DNA from: Scolanthus callimorphus
Lineage: Eukaryota; Cnidaria; Anthozoa; Actiniaria; Edwardsiidae
Assembly: GCA_033964015.1 (NCBI GenBank)
Contig: CM066919.1
Span: forward strand, 24,995,204 to 25,059,203
DNA length: 64,000 nt
Direction: 5' to 3'
Of this stretch, positions 1 to 11,228 are shown in pieces. Under the pieces are notes generated by a model. It ran no database searches and was not told the origin of the DNA. It worked only from the letters and a program-made list of their open reading frames with translations. Position 1 is the stretch's first letter. Every line of letters starts with the position of its first letter. The position numbers and the translations under genes are program-made.

Positions 1-923
1 TATCAACAATTTAAAGATGTAGTTACACTGACCATTAATCAAAGAGTTGATGGTAAAAGTATAGAGGAAAATCAATTTAGAGATCTCCTCCTCAGAGCAC
101 GAAATGGCGAATCCACGTCAGCTGATTGGCAAATGCTGCTGTCAAGAACTCCTGACAATGTAACCAATTTAGAAGAATTTCACACAGCGTCAGTACGCCT
201 GAGTTATCTGAGGTCAGATGTTGCAGAAAAAACATGACCAAATTAAGATCTCTAAGTAATCCAGTTGCAACTATTAAAGCTCGTCATACTGGTGGTGCAC
301 AAAACCTCAGTGCCGATGAAATGGGAGGCCTTGAACCAGTAATTTACTTAGCTAAAGGTGCTAGAGTTATGCTCACTATGAATATCTGGACTAAAGTTGG
401 TCTTTGCAATGGGGCATTAGGGACAGTAATTGATTTTGTTTATGCCCAAGATAATAGTCCCCCTGCGCTACCAATTTGTGTTCTTGTACAGTTTGATGAA
501 GATTACAATGGGCCTTCTCTATCTGCAAGGGTGCAGAGATGTGTTCCAGTTTGCCCAGTAACTCAAGTGTCTCAAAACTTAGGTCAAAAATGTGAAAGAC
601 AGCAGCTACCATTGAAATTAGCATGGGCAATAACTATTCATAAAAGTCAAGGGCTAACCCTGAAAAAAGCCTGGATTGATCTTGGTGACTCAGAAAAATC
701 TTTAGGTATGACTTATGTTGCACTAAGCAGAGTTAAGAGACTTCAAGACTTAATTTTAGAGCCCATGACACTTGAACGATTGCAGATGGCAAAAAAATCA
801 TGCAATTTAAAATACAGATTTCAGGAGGAAGACCGGCTAGATCAATTAACTAGAGCAACTTTGAATAGATTAGGTGTAGAACAGAAAGGTACATCCAACA
901 CTAATCAAGCAGAAATTTCTTGA
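1..923 (+). pseudogene. PIF1-like DNA helicase, C-terminal remnant (Helitron-type)
   Basis: The C-terminal part of a PIF1-like superfamily 1 helicase that enters from outside the window. Frame 1 is open from base 1 to a TGA at about 232. The protein then continues in another frame from the ATG at 234 to 923 (229 residues). The second part shows late helicase motifs: the ARHTGG region, KGARVMLTMN, AWAITIHKSQGLTL and the final TYVALSRVK. Both parts look like one protein, so the frame change at the A-run near 225-231 is a 1-base slip. PIF1-like helicases are abundant in animal genomes as part of Helitron rolling-circle transposons, and an RPA-like ORF follows 300 bp downstream. No Rep/HUH domain lies in the window. 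Most likely a decayed transposon gene. Product class is confident, Helitron membership is inferred. Confidence 0.8.
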
Positions 924-1220
924 AATACAAAAGGAAGCATGTCCTCAGTCCACATTTGTTTTAGCTCAATGACATATGTCATATGAGAATGAATATATTT
1001 TACTTTTTTTTCTAATTACTAGAATTTACAGAAAGTATAACATTAATTTTGTACACTGCCACTATCCTTCCTTCTTATCACTTATTCCTTGTGCACTGCA
1101 TAATACTATGTATTTCCAATAATACTTGATAGTCTTGTGTACCAATACAACCTATCTGTTGATTATAACAATGCTTCTATAAAAGTATTTTCTTTTTCCA
1201 ATTTATAGATTGTTCCCAGA

Positions 1221-3115
1221 ATGGCTCAGAAACGAAATTCCAATGGTGAGTATTGTATTTTAGAGTACCCTGCGAGCAGTGATTTCCTCCTCTCTTCTTA
1301 GGCCGGCGGCCAGCGAGGGAGAGAAACCACTGCGAGCGACCGTTTAGCGCCGTCCTCAAACTTGGATGAATAAATTAACTCAAAAGCAGTAAAACCGGTT
1401 TTAATCCCGTTTGATACTGGTACGTGTTGACATATTTAATCAACAGTTGAAACCGCCATGAATCCAAAGAAGCCACGAAAAAGCAAACTCGCACAGAAAT
1501 AAAGCTCCAAACACGGCATAATAAATTTCTACAAGCAATAGTAAGCTTAACTGTATGTTTTGGAGGAAATTCTAACACTTCGGAGACGGAAAAGTACGGA
1601 AAACTGGCTGAAAATCTAGCTGGAAGTTGTCACGCGAAAGGTCAAGTCCCATGTGTTAAGTCCATTAGCGCCAGATGTGACACCAGATGTGACTTGCGTT
1701 ACTCGATGGAAAACCAAACGGTCGCTCGCAGTGGTTTCTCTCCCTCGCTAGCCGCCGGCCTAAGAGAGGAGGAAATCACTGCTCGCAGGGTAATTTTAGA
1801 GCGAACATTTTCAGAAATAGTGTCTTACATATCAAAAAAGAAACATACTAAAAGGATTACTTATTGGAAATCAAAATCGACCTTGTCTACTACCAGGAAA
1901 CTATCGGTTTCCTGGTACCTGTATAATCGAAGCTTACAGTCCCTGGATCAAAGGTAAATAGGGATAATGCGAGTAAAGGGGTGATTATGTTGACTGATGA
2001 CATTATTTTGTTTGTATATTTCAGTCAATGATTATGGATTTATCCAGCACTTAAGCCCTGTGAAGAAATCCAAAAGTAACAACGAGTGGTTTGACTTCCA
2101 CCTCCAGACATCCCCATCTAAGTCCAGAAGAGTGGTGGGCTTCAATATGGCATCACATGCCCATCTAAAGCACTGTCAAGATTCAAAATCGCCTGTGTTG
2201 CTAAAAAACATGAAAGACAGTGGGGAAGAACAATACATCTTTAACCAACAGTCATATGTTTACAAAGCAGCAAATTCCGACATTTCATTTGAATATGTTG
2301 AGCTACCAAAGCCCAGTGATAACAATGGTAGTGCATCATCTTCCATAGATGTGAAAGTCTCTGAAATCTGTTCACTGACGGCCAACCAAAAGGTCAGCGT
2401 TACTGGTGTTGTAACTATTGGCCCGCAAGAACCCAAACAGGTGATTGTTAAAGCCACCCAAAAGCCTGCATATGTTAAAGAGGACTGTGTTATCGAAGAT
2501 TCGTCAGGGGCTATAATGGCCCATATTTGGAAACCACTTATAGATGAACTCAAGACTGGACAAGCATATCTGTTTAAACAGCTAACTGTTCGCAACTATC
2601 TTGGATCGAAGTTTCTAAGCTCATCCCCCAGTACCACAGCATCACTGATAACCTTCTCCTTGCCTACTTTGAGCGGACCACAAATGTTGGATACTCCAGA
2701 GCAGGAGCTTACTTGTGACAACTTCAAACTGGTGAGAGGGCTAGTCGTTTTCAGTTCCTGCCAACTATGTAAGAAACGTCTCGAAGATGTCCCGTCCGCC
2801 ACAACGTTAAAGTGTCCCAATTCCAACTGTGGAGCACGTCAGAGAAGTGTAGATGTAAAGCGAGAAGCAACGGCCAAGATATGTGTTAACCATGAAGGAA
2901 CTGATCTGTGGCTCAACGCTTTCACAGAGCATATCAATACCCTTCTACAGCCTTCCGCAGTAAATCTGAAAGACAGTACCACCGATGATATTGAAGAAGA
3001 GATCATGTACATCGAACAAATTAAGCTCAAGTACAATGTACAAACAAAAATATCACGGACATTCTTGCGTTCAAGCGTCTGGCGTAGTTGTGACAGTACC
3101 ACCGATGATATCTAA
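1221..3115 (+). CDS. RPA-like OB-fold ssDNA-binding protein, two exons, 3' end frameshifted
   Basis: Exon 1 (1221-1245) encodes MAQKRNSN and ends at a perfect G|GTGAGT donor. Exon 2 starts at 2025 after a TTTCAG acceptor, and the phase-1 junction restores V-N-D-Y-G-F-I. The roughly 370-residue protein resembles replication protein A large-subunit DNA-binding proteins. An OB-fold-like N-terminal half carries the TGVV segment and VIEDSSGAIMAHIWK. A zinc-ribbon-like set of cysteines follows (CQLCKKR, then CPNSNCG). Such RPA-like proteins occur in anthozoan genomes as large families and accompany some Helitrons, which fits the helicase remnant upstream. The intron carries a MITE. The C-terminus has lost one A in an A-run near 3048. 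It therefore misses the stop at 3085 and reads through the next repeat copy to 3115. Possibly a pseudogene. Function in ssDNA binding is inferred. Confidence 0.62.
1266..1792. mobile_element. MITE with ~80-bp inverted ends and 9-bp target duplication (Mutator-like)
   Basis: A 527-bp element begins TACCCTGCGAGCAG and ends with its complement CTGCTCGCAGGGTA. The inverted similarity extends about 80 bp inward on each side. It is flanked by a perfect 9-bp direct repeat, ATTTTAGAG, at 1257-1265 and 1793-1801. Long ends plus a 9-bp duplication are typical of non-autonomous Mutator-like elements. It sits inside the only intron of the RPA-like gene, 20 bp after the donor, and has no coding capacity. 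Confidence 0.85.
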
Positions 3116-3412
3116 GAAGAGATCATGTACATTGAACAAATTTAGCTCAAGTACAATGTGCAAACAAAAAATATCACGGACATTCTTGCGTTCAAACGTC
3201 TGGCGTAGTTGTGACAGTACCACCGATGATATCTAAGAAGAGATCATGTACATTGAACAAATTTAGCTCAAGTACAATGTGCAAACAAAAAATGTCACGG
3301 ACATTCTTGCGTTCAAACGTCTGGCGTAGTTGTGACAGTACCACCGATCATATCTAAGAAGAGATCATGTACATTGAACAAATTTAGCTAAGCGTCTGGC
3401 GTAGTTGTGACA
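2972..3412 (+). repeat. Tandem duplication (~121 bp x 3.5) of the RPA-like gene's 3' end
   Basis: Copies starting GACAGTACCACC occur at 2972, 3092, 3213 and 3334, a period of 120-121 bp. The fourth copy is internally deleted and ends near 3412. Copy 1 is in frame with the gene up to its A-run. Copies 2 and 3 carry TAA and TAG near the front but keep six A's, and so keep the frame ending ITDILAFKRLA plus stop. The unit therefore comes from the last ~40 codons of the gene. Confidence 0.85.
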
Positions 3413-5403
3413 CATTGTTACCGTTTCTTGGTGAGTTGTTGATCCAAGATCGTTCAGTTTAAAAAGTCGTTGCAACTTTCTCTGACACATGAGGAGTAGT
3501 TGCATATCTTACGTTTTATAAAAGATCTGTAGGTGATCGATACAAACCTACCGTCCATAATGAGTTTGACTAATGGTCGTGGGTACGAAGTCGTGGTTGT
3601 GGGTACTGATTTTTCCTATTCTTTTGCCGATTTTTTCCCAGGTGATTGAATTTTTTTAGTTCTATGTGGAAATAGACAATTCACAGGTCGGAGATAGTCT
3701 AAATGAGTGGTAGTTGGTAGAGTTTTGTCAAAAATACCCGAATATTCGTCATCCGGGCGCACTTAATTTGGAGCTTTGCTCTGTTGTGCGAGCAAAACCT
3801 TTTTTGTTTTGTTTCATTGTTTGTAATTTTATTTATAGTTATTTGCCGTTAATAAGGTGTAAGCTTTTAAATAAACAAATCTTATTTAATAGATCTTATA
3901 TTATTAAGAAACCTCAAGCGCTTTAGACTTTTCTCCTCCTTTCCCTTTTTATCTAGACGCTTTGGGTTATACGCAATTCAGCCGTTTTTATTGACTAAGA
4001 TGACGCTATTCTCGGGTATTTTTTGCAAGAAGTACCAACTAATACTTCTCATTTAGACTATTGTCGACCTTTGAGCGGCGACCCACGACCATTAGTTAAA
4101 CTCGCACATAACGTATTTTCAAGCGATTCAGAATGTGATTCGCCGTTTATATTGTTATATGCTAATCACTGTTGATATTGAAATACACTGTTGAGTTCAC
4201 AAACGTGTTACTAATATTGTTATGATTGGCCGTTGGCACTTAGCGGTAGCTACAACTAGTATAATTTTTATAAAGGTCAATTTTTATATGGGCATAGGGT
4301 CAAAGATATTTACAGACTAATCGAAATGGTAATAAATGTAAATTAAAACAAATGTATATGATCAGGGCTCATAAGATATGGTTCCTCTTTTGTCCATAAT
4401 CTGTCATACATTCGGGAGGCCCGTTGTTAGAGTTGTCTCTGATAGTCTCCATCACGCCCCAAAGAACAGTCCCTGGGGCTGGTATTCCCTAATAAGTCGA
4501 ACAAATCGCGCGTTACTAGTTCTAGCGCAAGTTCGGCTGACACTATGGATGTGTAGGGTTTTTCCACTCAAAAAGGTCTGCGATAGGGTGCCATATTTTG
4601 CAAATTTAGGTCCGGGATAGGGTCAGGGTTTTGAGGTCGAGGCGGCCCACCCCTACCCTTAAATATAGGGAGTGAACCCCTTCCCCGTGGAACAGTCCTT
4701 CCCTTAATGCCCCCTTTTGGTTCAAAGGGTTCATTCTCTGAGAGGGCACTTTCCTCCAATCCCACGATGTTTTGAGAACAATACTAATTCCTAATTCTGT
4801 TTTGAGAAGGTGAATGTGATTCGATGTCAAAATTACAGCCGCACTTTTGTTTTTACAAAGCGCATGCACTTTTTCTGTTTTAAAATTTTCTAAAGGCAAT
4901 TCGTGAGTGAGAAGATACGTTATTATAGACAAAACATGTCCATGCGGTGGCCTAACTTCTAAAACCAGCAGTTTATTTAATTTTGTGTTTGTTAATATTT
5001 TGAACTTCTAAGGAATCACTACAAATGCTTGACCTTCACCGCTGGTGCCTGTTCTCTTTGACTGCCATATAAGGCGTTTATTGACAAACCAATTATGCAG
5101 TCACTAAATCGTTCCTTCGTACTTACGTAATTAAAACTTCGAGTCATTCATGAATTGGCTCTTAGTTGTATTCAAAATGTAAAGTGTAACTTCTGAACAA
5201 GTCCCCCTAGCCAAGACTGACATGACCTCACAAGCGCAGACGAACACTTGAAATTTTGACGCCCTTCGGCGCTCTGGTTTCCCTGTCTGTGTGTGTTCTG
5301 GTGTTTCTAAGGATTTTCTCCACATACAACCTGCTGCACGCCGCGAAACTTTGCTTTTGCCGCTACTAAAAGTCACCAAGAATTCGACGATTGAAACCAA
5401 GAA
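3413..5403. other. Intergenic, no gene recognised
   Basis: AT-rich sequence between the RPA-like remnant and protease gene A. Short ORFs here lack recognisable content. Around 4540-4700 there is G/C-rich sequence with the string AAATATAGGGAGTG. A close match closes the element at 53476-53862, so this is probably a degraded fragment of that family. The string CAGGGCTCATAAG near 4365 recurs at 22643 and 30513. The stretch just before 5404 presumably holds the promoter of gene A, but no convincing TATA box was identified. Confidence 0.4.
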
Positions 5404-8400
5404 ATGCCTTATGGAAAAATAGCAATCTGCGCCATTCTCATAGCTGCGGCGGCAGGAATTTATTTAGTATTTAGAGAAGATGACTTTGAGGAATTTATAG
5501 CTGAAAAGTCGAAACGAGAACTGAAAATTGGAGACAACTTGACGAGCTTGCGTTTCCCCGAGACGTACCACGCTACTGGTATTCTACGCCTCCCGACCAA
5601 TGAACTCAATGAACCGTTTGAAATCTGGTACAGCAAACCGGATGCGAAAAGCCGAATTGACTACTATAGAGGTACAAAAATGGATCGGATATTTGTTCAT
5701 CATATTCCCTTGTATTGACTGTTCTTCTTTGCAGATGGTTTTATGGGCTTGAAAAATGTAGGTCTTTGGTTTATTTTTTCTATCACGAAGCAACAGGTGC
5801 CTTATTTATCTCTTAGCGTTGTTGTCAATCTAGAAGTCAATTTATAGTTATCAATCCATCAAGAAAACAAACCATATATTTCAAATGATTAAACAAATTA
5901 TCCATTTAATCTAATTAACCTGAATTGAGAAAACTCTAAGCAAATCTATTAGTGTACTTATTTGACACGATGTCTCACCAAAAGTAATCCTGAACCGTAA
6001 AGTCTAGGTAGTTTGCAAGGTAGGTCGTTACGGTTGTCAGATCCACACGGGCTTCCTGATACGGTTTTTGAATTTCACACTTCATCTTTTTAGATCTTGG
6101 GGGTCCTGAATAGATCTTTTCACAAATTGCTGCGTCATATCGAGGCCAAGGTTGACCAGACACTGATAAAGACCTTCATTCTCCTTAAAATGCAAATCAG
6201 TCCTTTTATAAAGGCTACTTGTTTCGCGTCCCTTACAGTGCAAAGTCAACCTTGTCTCGTGTTCAAACAGACGCTTGTTGCGCAACTGTGATATGGTATT
6301 GCGAAAACGGAAATCGCCGCGGAAGTGGATGCGAGCGCCTTTGGTGACATTCTGTCAAAAACAGTTGACGCCGAAATCCAATATTTTCGCGTGCGTAAGG
6401 CCCCTCATTCATTTTGCGTTCCACAGGCGAAGTGAAAACGTTCCAGCGAGGAGACCTTGGTCACCATGGAATGTACTTTAAGTTCGTCCCTAAATACTCA
6501 TACAGAAACCACAAACACTGGAATGGTTGCTGGAAACGGTATGGACAAAAGAAGCGCAAAATCGGGGCGCAGACTATCCTACCTCGCAACAGCGCATGGC
6601 CATTTAGGACCAAGCTCTCCGAATTTAAGGTAATGATTGTTGCAATGGACGATTCCACCTATAAGCGCGCGCGCTCGTCTTTATTTAGTAATGCCAAAAC
6701 CATGTCCCACAACTACCAGAATGCAGCGCGCGCTTTTTTAGCAGTTTGTTCTTCGACAAATGTCCCACATCTACCGACATGCAGCGCGCGCGTGCGTTAT
6801 AGCTGAAAAGGTCCATTGGTTATAGCAGGGCGCGTTCGTTCAATGCGAAATTTCTAGAAGAATTCAAGAGTCTAGAAGAATCGATCGTTTTTGGTGTTGT
6901 CCCTACCGGTGTCAAAATTGTCAGGAGCCCAACAACAAGAGCCTCCATCTACTCCACTAAGTCCAGCCGTATCTTACATGTAAAAGAATTCATTCGGAAT
7001 CTCTCATGAAGCAGGAAACTTTGGTAGTGATAATATGGGTTCCAACGCGTGCATAACTCATATTTTCAGAAAATCAAAATTTAGTGATGGGACAAAATAT
7101 ATCCGATTCTTACTCTTGGATAAGGACTCATTTTGTGTATTATTTTTTATAGTACGTTGATGATGTCATCATTAATGACACCCTCTGCACCAAGTGGATC
7201 TTCAACATGACCCTGTTCAACAAAGACAACCAGTACGCATTCTACGCCAGCAAGACGGACCCTCCCCTTCCTGTCAGGTTCGAGATGAGCGGATACGACA
7301 CCCTGCTAGTGTCTTACTACGATTCATACGTCATCGATTACACGTCATTTGGAGAGTGGAAATACAACAAGAACACATTCCGCTTACCTCACTGTAAGGA
7401 AATATTTACATGTCTACTACTAATTAGACGATTCTCCATATATTTTTCGTAGTAGTCATCACTCTTTCCCTCGACGTTCTGGCATAAACTTAAGTACTCG
7501 TTACCCTGTTCAGGTTCCACCATTGGACAATATTTGCAAATAGATGTCGTATGACTGAGAAAAGTGCCGTCAAACGGCACGGCATTGTCGCGGTCGCGAC
7601 ACAGAACCTGGCCTACTGTAGGTACGGAATGAAATCGCGTAGTCGCGCCACGGTCCCGGTCGAGACGCAGCACAACTTTGTCGCGGAACTTTTCACAGTC
7701 ATACGAAATCTATTCTAATGAAAGCAGGCTTTGGCTAGGTGTTCACTTCATTAATGTCCATTAATTCACAGTACATCATGACAAATGGTGCTGGGATATT
7801 TCCAGAATAGCTCACGGCAGTGATGGCGCGGCCATGTCATTGAATCCCATGGAGGAATTCACGTCTATTGGACATGATAGGGACCCCGTTGAAGATGATT
7901 TTAATGTTTATAAAGAAAGGCACCAGAAAAACTACAAAGACAGCGTAGAACACGAACGGAGGAAACATATATTCAGGCACAATGTGAGGTAAGAGAATGT
8001 ATGGAGAAAAACGCAAGATAGGAGTATCTGTAGAGAAAATAAGAAGGGGATCCAATAGAAATAAGAGCCTTTAGCTTTAATAATTCCTTTTCTGTTTTCT
8101 CAGGTTCATTCGTTCCATGAACCGAAGAAACCTTCCATATAAGCTGGAACCAAACCACTTCGCTGACCTGACAGACGACGAATTTAAAAGTTACAAGGGT
8201 TCCCTTGAAGACGACGACGTCGAGGAGCCTGGTGACGTCGAGGATGATGCAGGCAACGATAGCGACGACGCTACAGACGTAGAGAACATCGATGAAGACG
8301 ACGCGATGGTTAGAGCTCAAAATAACGACGTGGATAGAATAACAGACGAGAGACGAGAAGATGAAAATAATGAAGATTTCAGAGATGAGAGACTCGGACA

Positions 8401-11228
8401 TCGTGGACGACATCTTGTAGACATTGCTGATCGAAAAGAAGACAGGGTCAATGACGCAAGAGGAACTAGAGAGGAAAATGGTTACAGAAGAGATTTGATT
8501 GATAGAAAGAAGCATAAGAAGAAGCAAAACAAGCAACACGAGTTTGAGATACCTGATAAGCTGGACTGGCGGAAATACGGTAAGATGATTACTGATTGGG
8601 ACCCGGCAACAGGATTTGGTTCACGGTTTATTAATATAGAAAAAACAAAAACATCTCTCGGTATTTGGATGGTACTTGTAGCTGAGCCATTCTAAAGCTC
8701 AGTGTTTTGGAAAACAGTAATCGTTTCATCGTGTAATTAGAAACCATTTGTACGATCCTATAACTTTAATCACATGGTGTGAGATTCAAAAGACGCCACT
8801 TTCTCTCACTCCCTACCTGTACCTGTTTGTTATTTATTATGGATACTATAGATTTGATGTATTGTTATTAGAATATTGATGCTTTCAAATTAGGTGCCGT
8901 GAATCCAGCTAAAGGGCAGGGTACTTGTGGATCATGTTGGGCTTTCGCTGCCGCCGGAGCTGTTGAGGGCGCACATTACATCCAGGTAATTCGAAGTTTG
9001 AATTCCCGGAACATTTTTTCCAGGAAATTTTTCCAGGAAATTGCGTGAGGAAAGTGGAACTATAAATGACCAGGTACCGTTTACTTATGAGATATCGCGC
9101 CTAGATGGGTTCCTCTCTTCCAAGATTTACCCTTCTTGACTCTTACCTCTACTACGTGAGGAACACTTTAGGAGTAGAGGCATCCCTAGTAGTCAGATAG
9201 TAAGAGTGTACCTCCTAGAAGGGATACACGTCTGGTTTGCCTTGTAAACGGCGTTTAGTGAAATCCTTCCTCCAATTTTTATCCTCAGAAAGGAGAGCTT
9301 TTAATCCTTTCCGAGCAGCAGTTGCTAGATTGTACATGGTTCACCCCGGGGGTTCGTCACGGTAACAATGGCTGCCTTGGTGGATGGACGTGGAAAGCGT
9401 TCTCCTGGATCAAAAAGTTTGGATTAGCTACAACGAAGAGCTATGGGCATTATAGAGGACAGGTGAGCTAAAACAACGGGACAGAAAGACAACCTCCATT
9501 TTCATTGGTTAATTCAAAGAAACCAGCAATTTTCAACTGGATATGGTTTAACAGGTATTGCAAAAAAATTAATTGACACTAACTTTTCATACACACTGGA
9601 ATCAGTTTGGTAAAGGTTTTCTTTAGCGCATCCTACGTCCCTTGCAGTTCGGCAGCAATGGACAACTGTTTCGTCCTTGTTGGGGCTCATCAGCATTGCA
9701 TAGCTGAAGAACCCTGCAATTTTAGTCCAACATAGGTTTCGGCTATGTTTGACACTTAAATGGTGTCAGACGTGGGATGGACACTAAGTTTACACACATG
9801 GCCAGCACTTAGCTGTGTAGTTAGTTTTACTTTTTTAACCGTGAACATAAATTAAACAGTTAACACATGATGTGCGGATGCATTTTAAAACAGGCAGATA
9901 AGAGTTATATTTACTAGTAAAACTAGCAAAACGTTTGAAAATATTTTTGCTTAGAAGAATGGTGGGACTCAAACTAGAAACAAATGCCTGTGAGTCCGAT
10001 TTTCCAAAACATATCATACCTCTGCAAGGGAAGCAATTGAAATGAAATAAGTGGATTAAAAGACGAACGCAAATCTTTTCATTTTACAGGAGGGTTACTG
10101 CAAGATGAAGAATTTAAAAATAGGTGCAAAAATTCACAGCTACAGGAGAGTAAAACGCTATAATAAAGACGCTCTAAAGAAGGCCTTGGCGTACCATGGT
10201 CCTGCTACTATATCTATTAATGCAAACCCCAAGACACTCAAGTTCTACAGTCACGGGGTCATGAGTGACATCCACTGTAGTAAGTATACATCTTGCGATA
10301 AAAGAGGTTGGATGCTAAAACACGCCTCCTCGCCTCCCTCTCCATCGCCTCCTTCCCTGCCGCGCTCCCTCTACCTCAACCTTCGTCCCTCTCTCCCTCC
10401 TTGAACCGCAACGCAAAAACAGCTCCCCCTCCAAATATCTTCCTCATTTTACGAGAAAACATAAGCAGAAAGCAAAGAAGGACCGTCCTTTAACCATTAT
10501 CCTCGGAAAATGAGCAGTGCAATCATTATTCCAAAGGGCACACCATTAAATATATAGAAAATCCGTGGCGTTTTAGTAATATTTATTTTTCAAAAAATTC
10601 TACTTAAAGTTAACAGGGGCATTCGCTACTCCAAAGTGTAAACCATTGAATATGTAGAAAGTCGTGGATGTTCTGTAATATTGCTACTACGGTATCAAAA
10701 CACTGTCCTGATATTATGAGCTAGAAGTTGATCTAAAACTGGAGTATACAGAGAGCAACAGCTGTCGAAACATAAAAGTGATGATAACATGATTTGCATA
10801 AATAATACATGATGGCTACTTTCTCACTGATATGCAACGCATGGTTCAATCATTTAGGTAGTTTAATGGAATAAAATTATTATATCAAAATCGGTTTAAT
10901 ATTCTATTGAATCGAACCAATTAAATTATATTCAATTTCTCTTTCAACAGATAACAAAACAGACCACGCAGTGCTGCTAATAGGATATGGCCACGAGGAC
11001 GGTGTGCCGTACTGGCTAATAAAGAACTCTTGGTCCCACAGATGGGGCGATAACGGGTTTATTAAGATAAAGCAAGGACTTTGTGGTATTGAGAAGCGCC
11101 CTTTTGTGGTGCTCAACAGAAGTAAAAAGAAGTTGCCTTGGCAGCTTGACAAGTCGACTAAAAAGGACGAGATTCCGTACAGTCGGTTACGTAATCATTA
11201 TCATACACACTATTGGTACTGGACTTAA
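5404..11228 (+). CDS. Protease gene A: papain-family (C1A) cysteine protease of the 26/29-kDa / CfaD type, acidic-insert form
   Basis: Nine exons reconstructed from consensus splice sites: 5404-5671, 6427-6629, 7153-7393, 7772-7988, 8104-8579, 8894-8985, 9289-9462, 10090-10279, 10951-11228. All phases join, giving 712 residues. Order: hydrophobic N-terminus (about residues 5-22, signal peptide or anchor); a ~220-residue N-terminal domain typical of CfaD/26-29-kDa proteases; an I29-type inhibitory prodomain (exons 4-5, with [11 protein letters not shown]); a unique ~115-residue acidic then basic insertion; the C1A domain. The catalytic Cys is about residue 483 (CGSCWAF), with oxyanion Gln 477, His about 626 ([10 protein letters not shown]) and Asn about 646 (KNSW). 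Likely a lysosomal or secreted endopeptidase, for example digestive, activated by prodomain removal. Exon 7 is 15 nt longer than in C and D. Exon 8 lacks two cysteines (CxC...C pattern) that C and D share, so its disulfides differ. A candidate AATAAA lies at 11639. Confidence 0.85.
6659..6800 (+). repeat. Two imperfect tandem copies with GCGCGCGC cores, intron 2 of gene A
   Basis: Two ~70-bp direct copies share the words TGTCCCACA, CTACC and a GCAGCGCGCGC run. The first ends near 6733 and the second near 6800. They lie just after exon 2 of gene A. No coding or structural RNA signal was recognised. Confidence 0.45.
7539..7714. mobile_element. MITE in intron 3 of gene A (GTATGACTGTGAAAAGT ends)
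   Basis: The left end reads GTCGTATGACTGAGAAAAGT and the right end is its near-complement ACTTTTCACAGTCATACGA. The ~176-bp element is rich in CGCGAC words. The same family lies at 34712-34888 in intron 3 of gene D. Relative to the direction of transcription both copies have the same orientation. Confidence 0.75.
8200..8545 (+). other. Acidic/charged linker insertion in protease gene A, exon 5
   Basis: Within exon 5, between the end of the I29-type prodomain and the start of the mature protease (LDWRKYG), about 115 codons are inserted relative to C and D. The first half is dominated by Asp and Glu (for example [14 protein letters not shown]). The second half is Arg/Lys/Asp-rich and ends in a KKHKKKQNK cluster. 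The matching exon is 476 nt here against 212 nt in C and 200 nt in D. The insertion keeps frame and is predicted to be disordered. The basic cluster next to the mature N-terminus could be a processing site. That function is inferred. Confidence 0.75.

Noticed and set aside
7973..8539. 188-codon minus-strand ORF opposite gene A exon 5
   Set aside because: Antisense shadow of the Asp/Glu-rich insertion. Its Val/Ser/Ile composition is the complement of GAC/GAA codons.
8990..9240. Imperfect inverted sequence in intron 6 of gene A, a possible hairpin RNA
   Set aside because: Pairing is patchy and no conserved copy was seen elsewhere.
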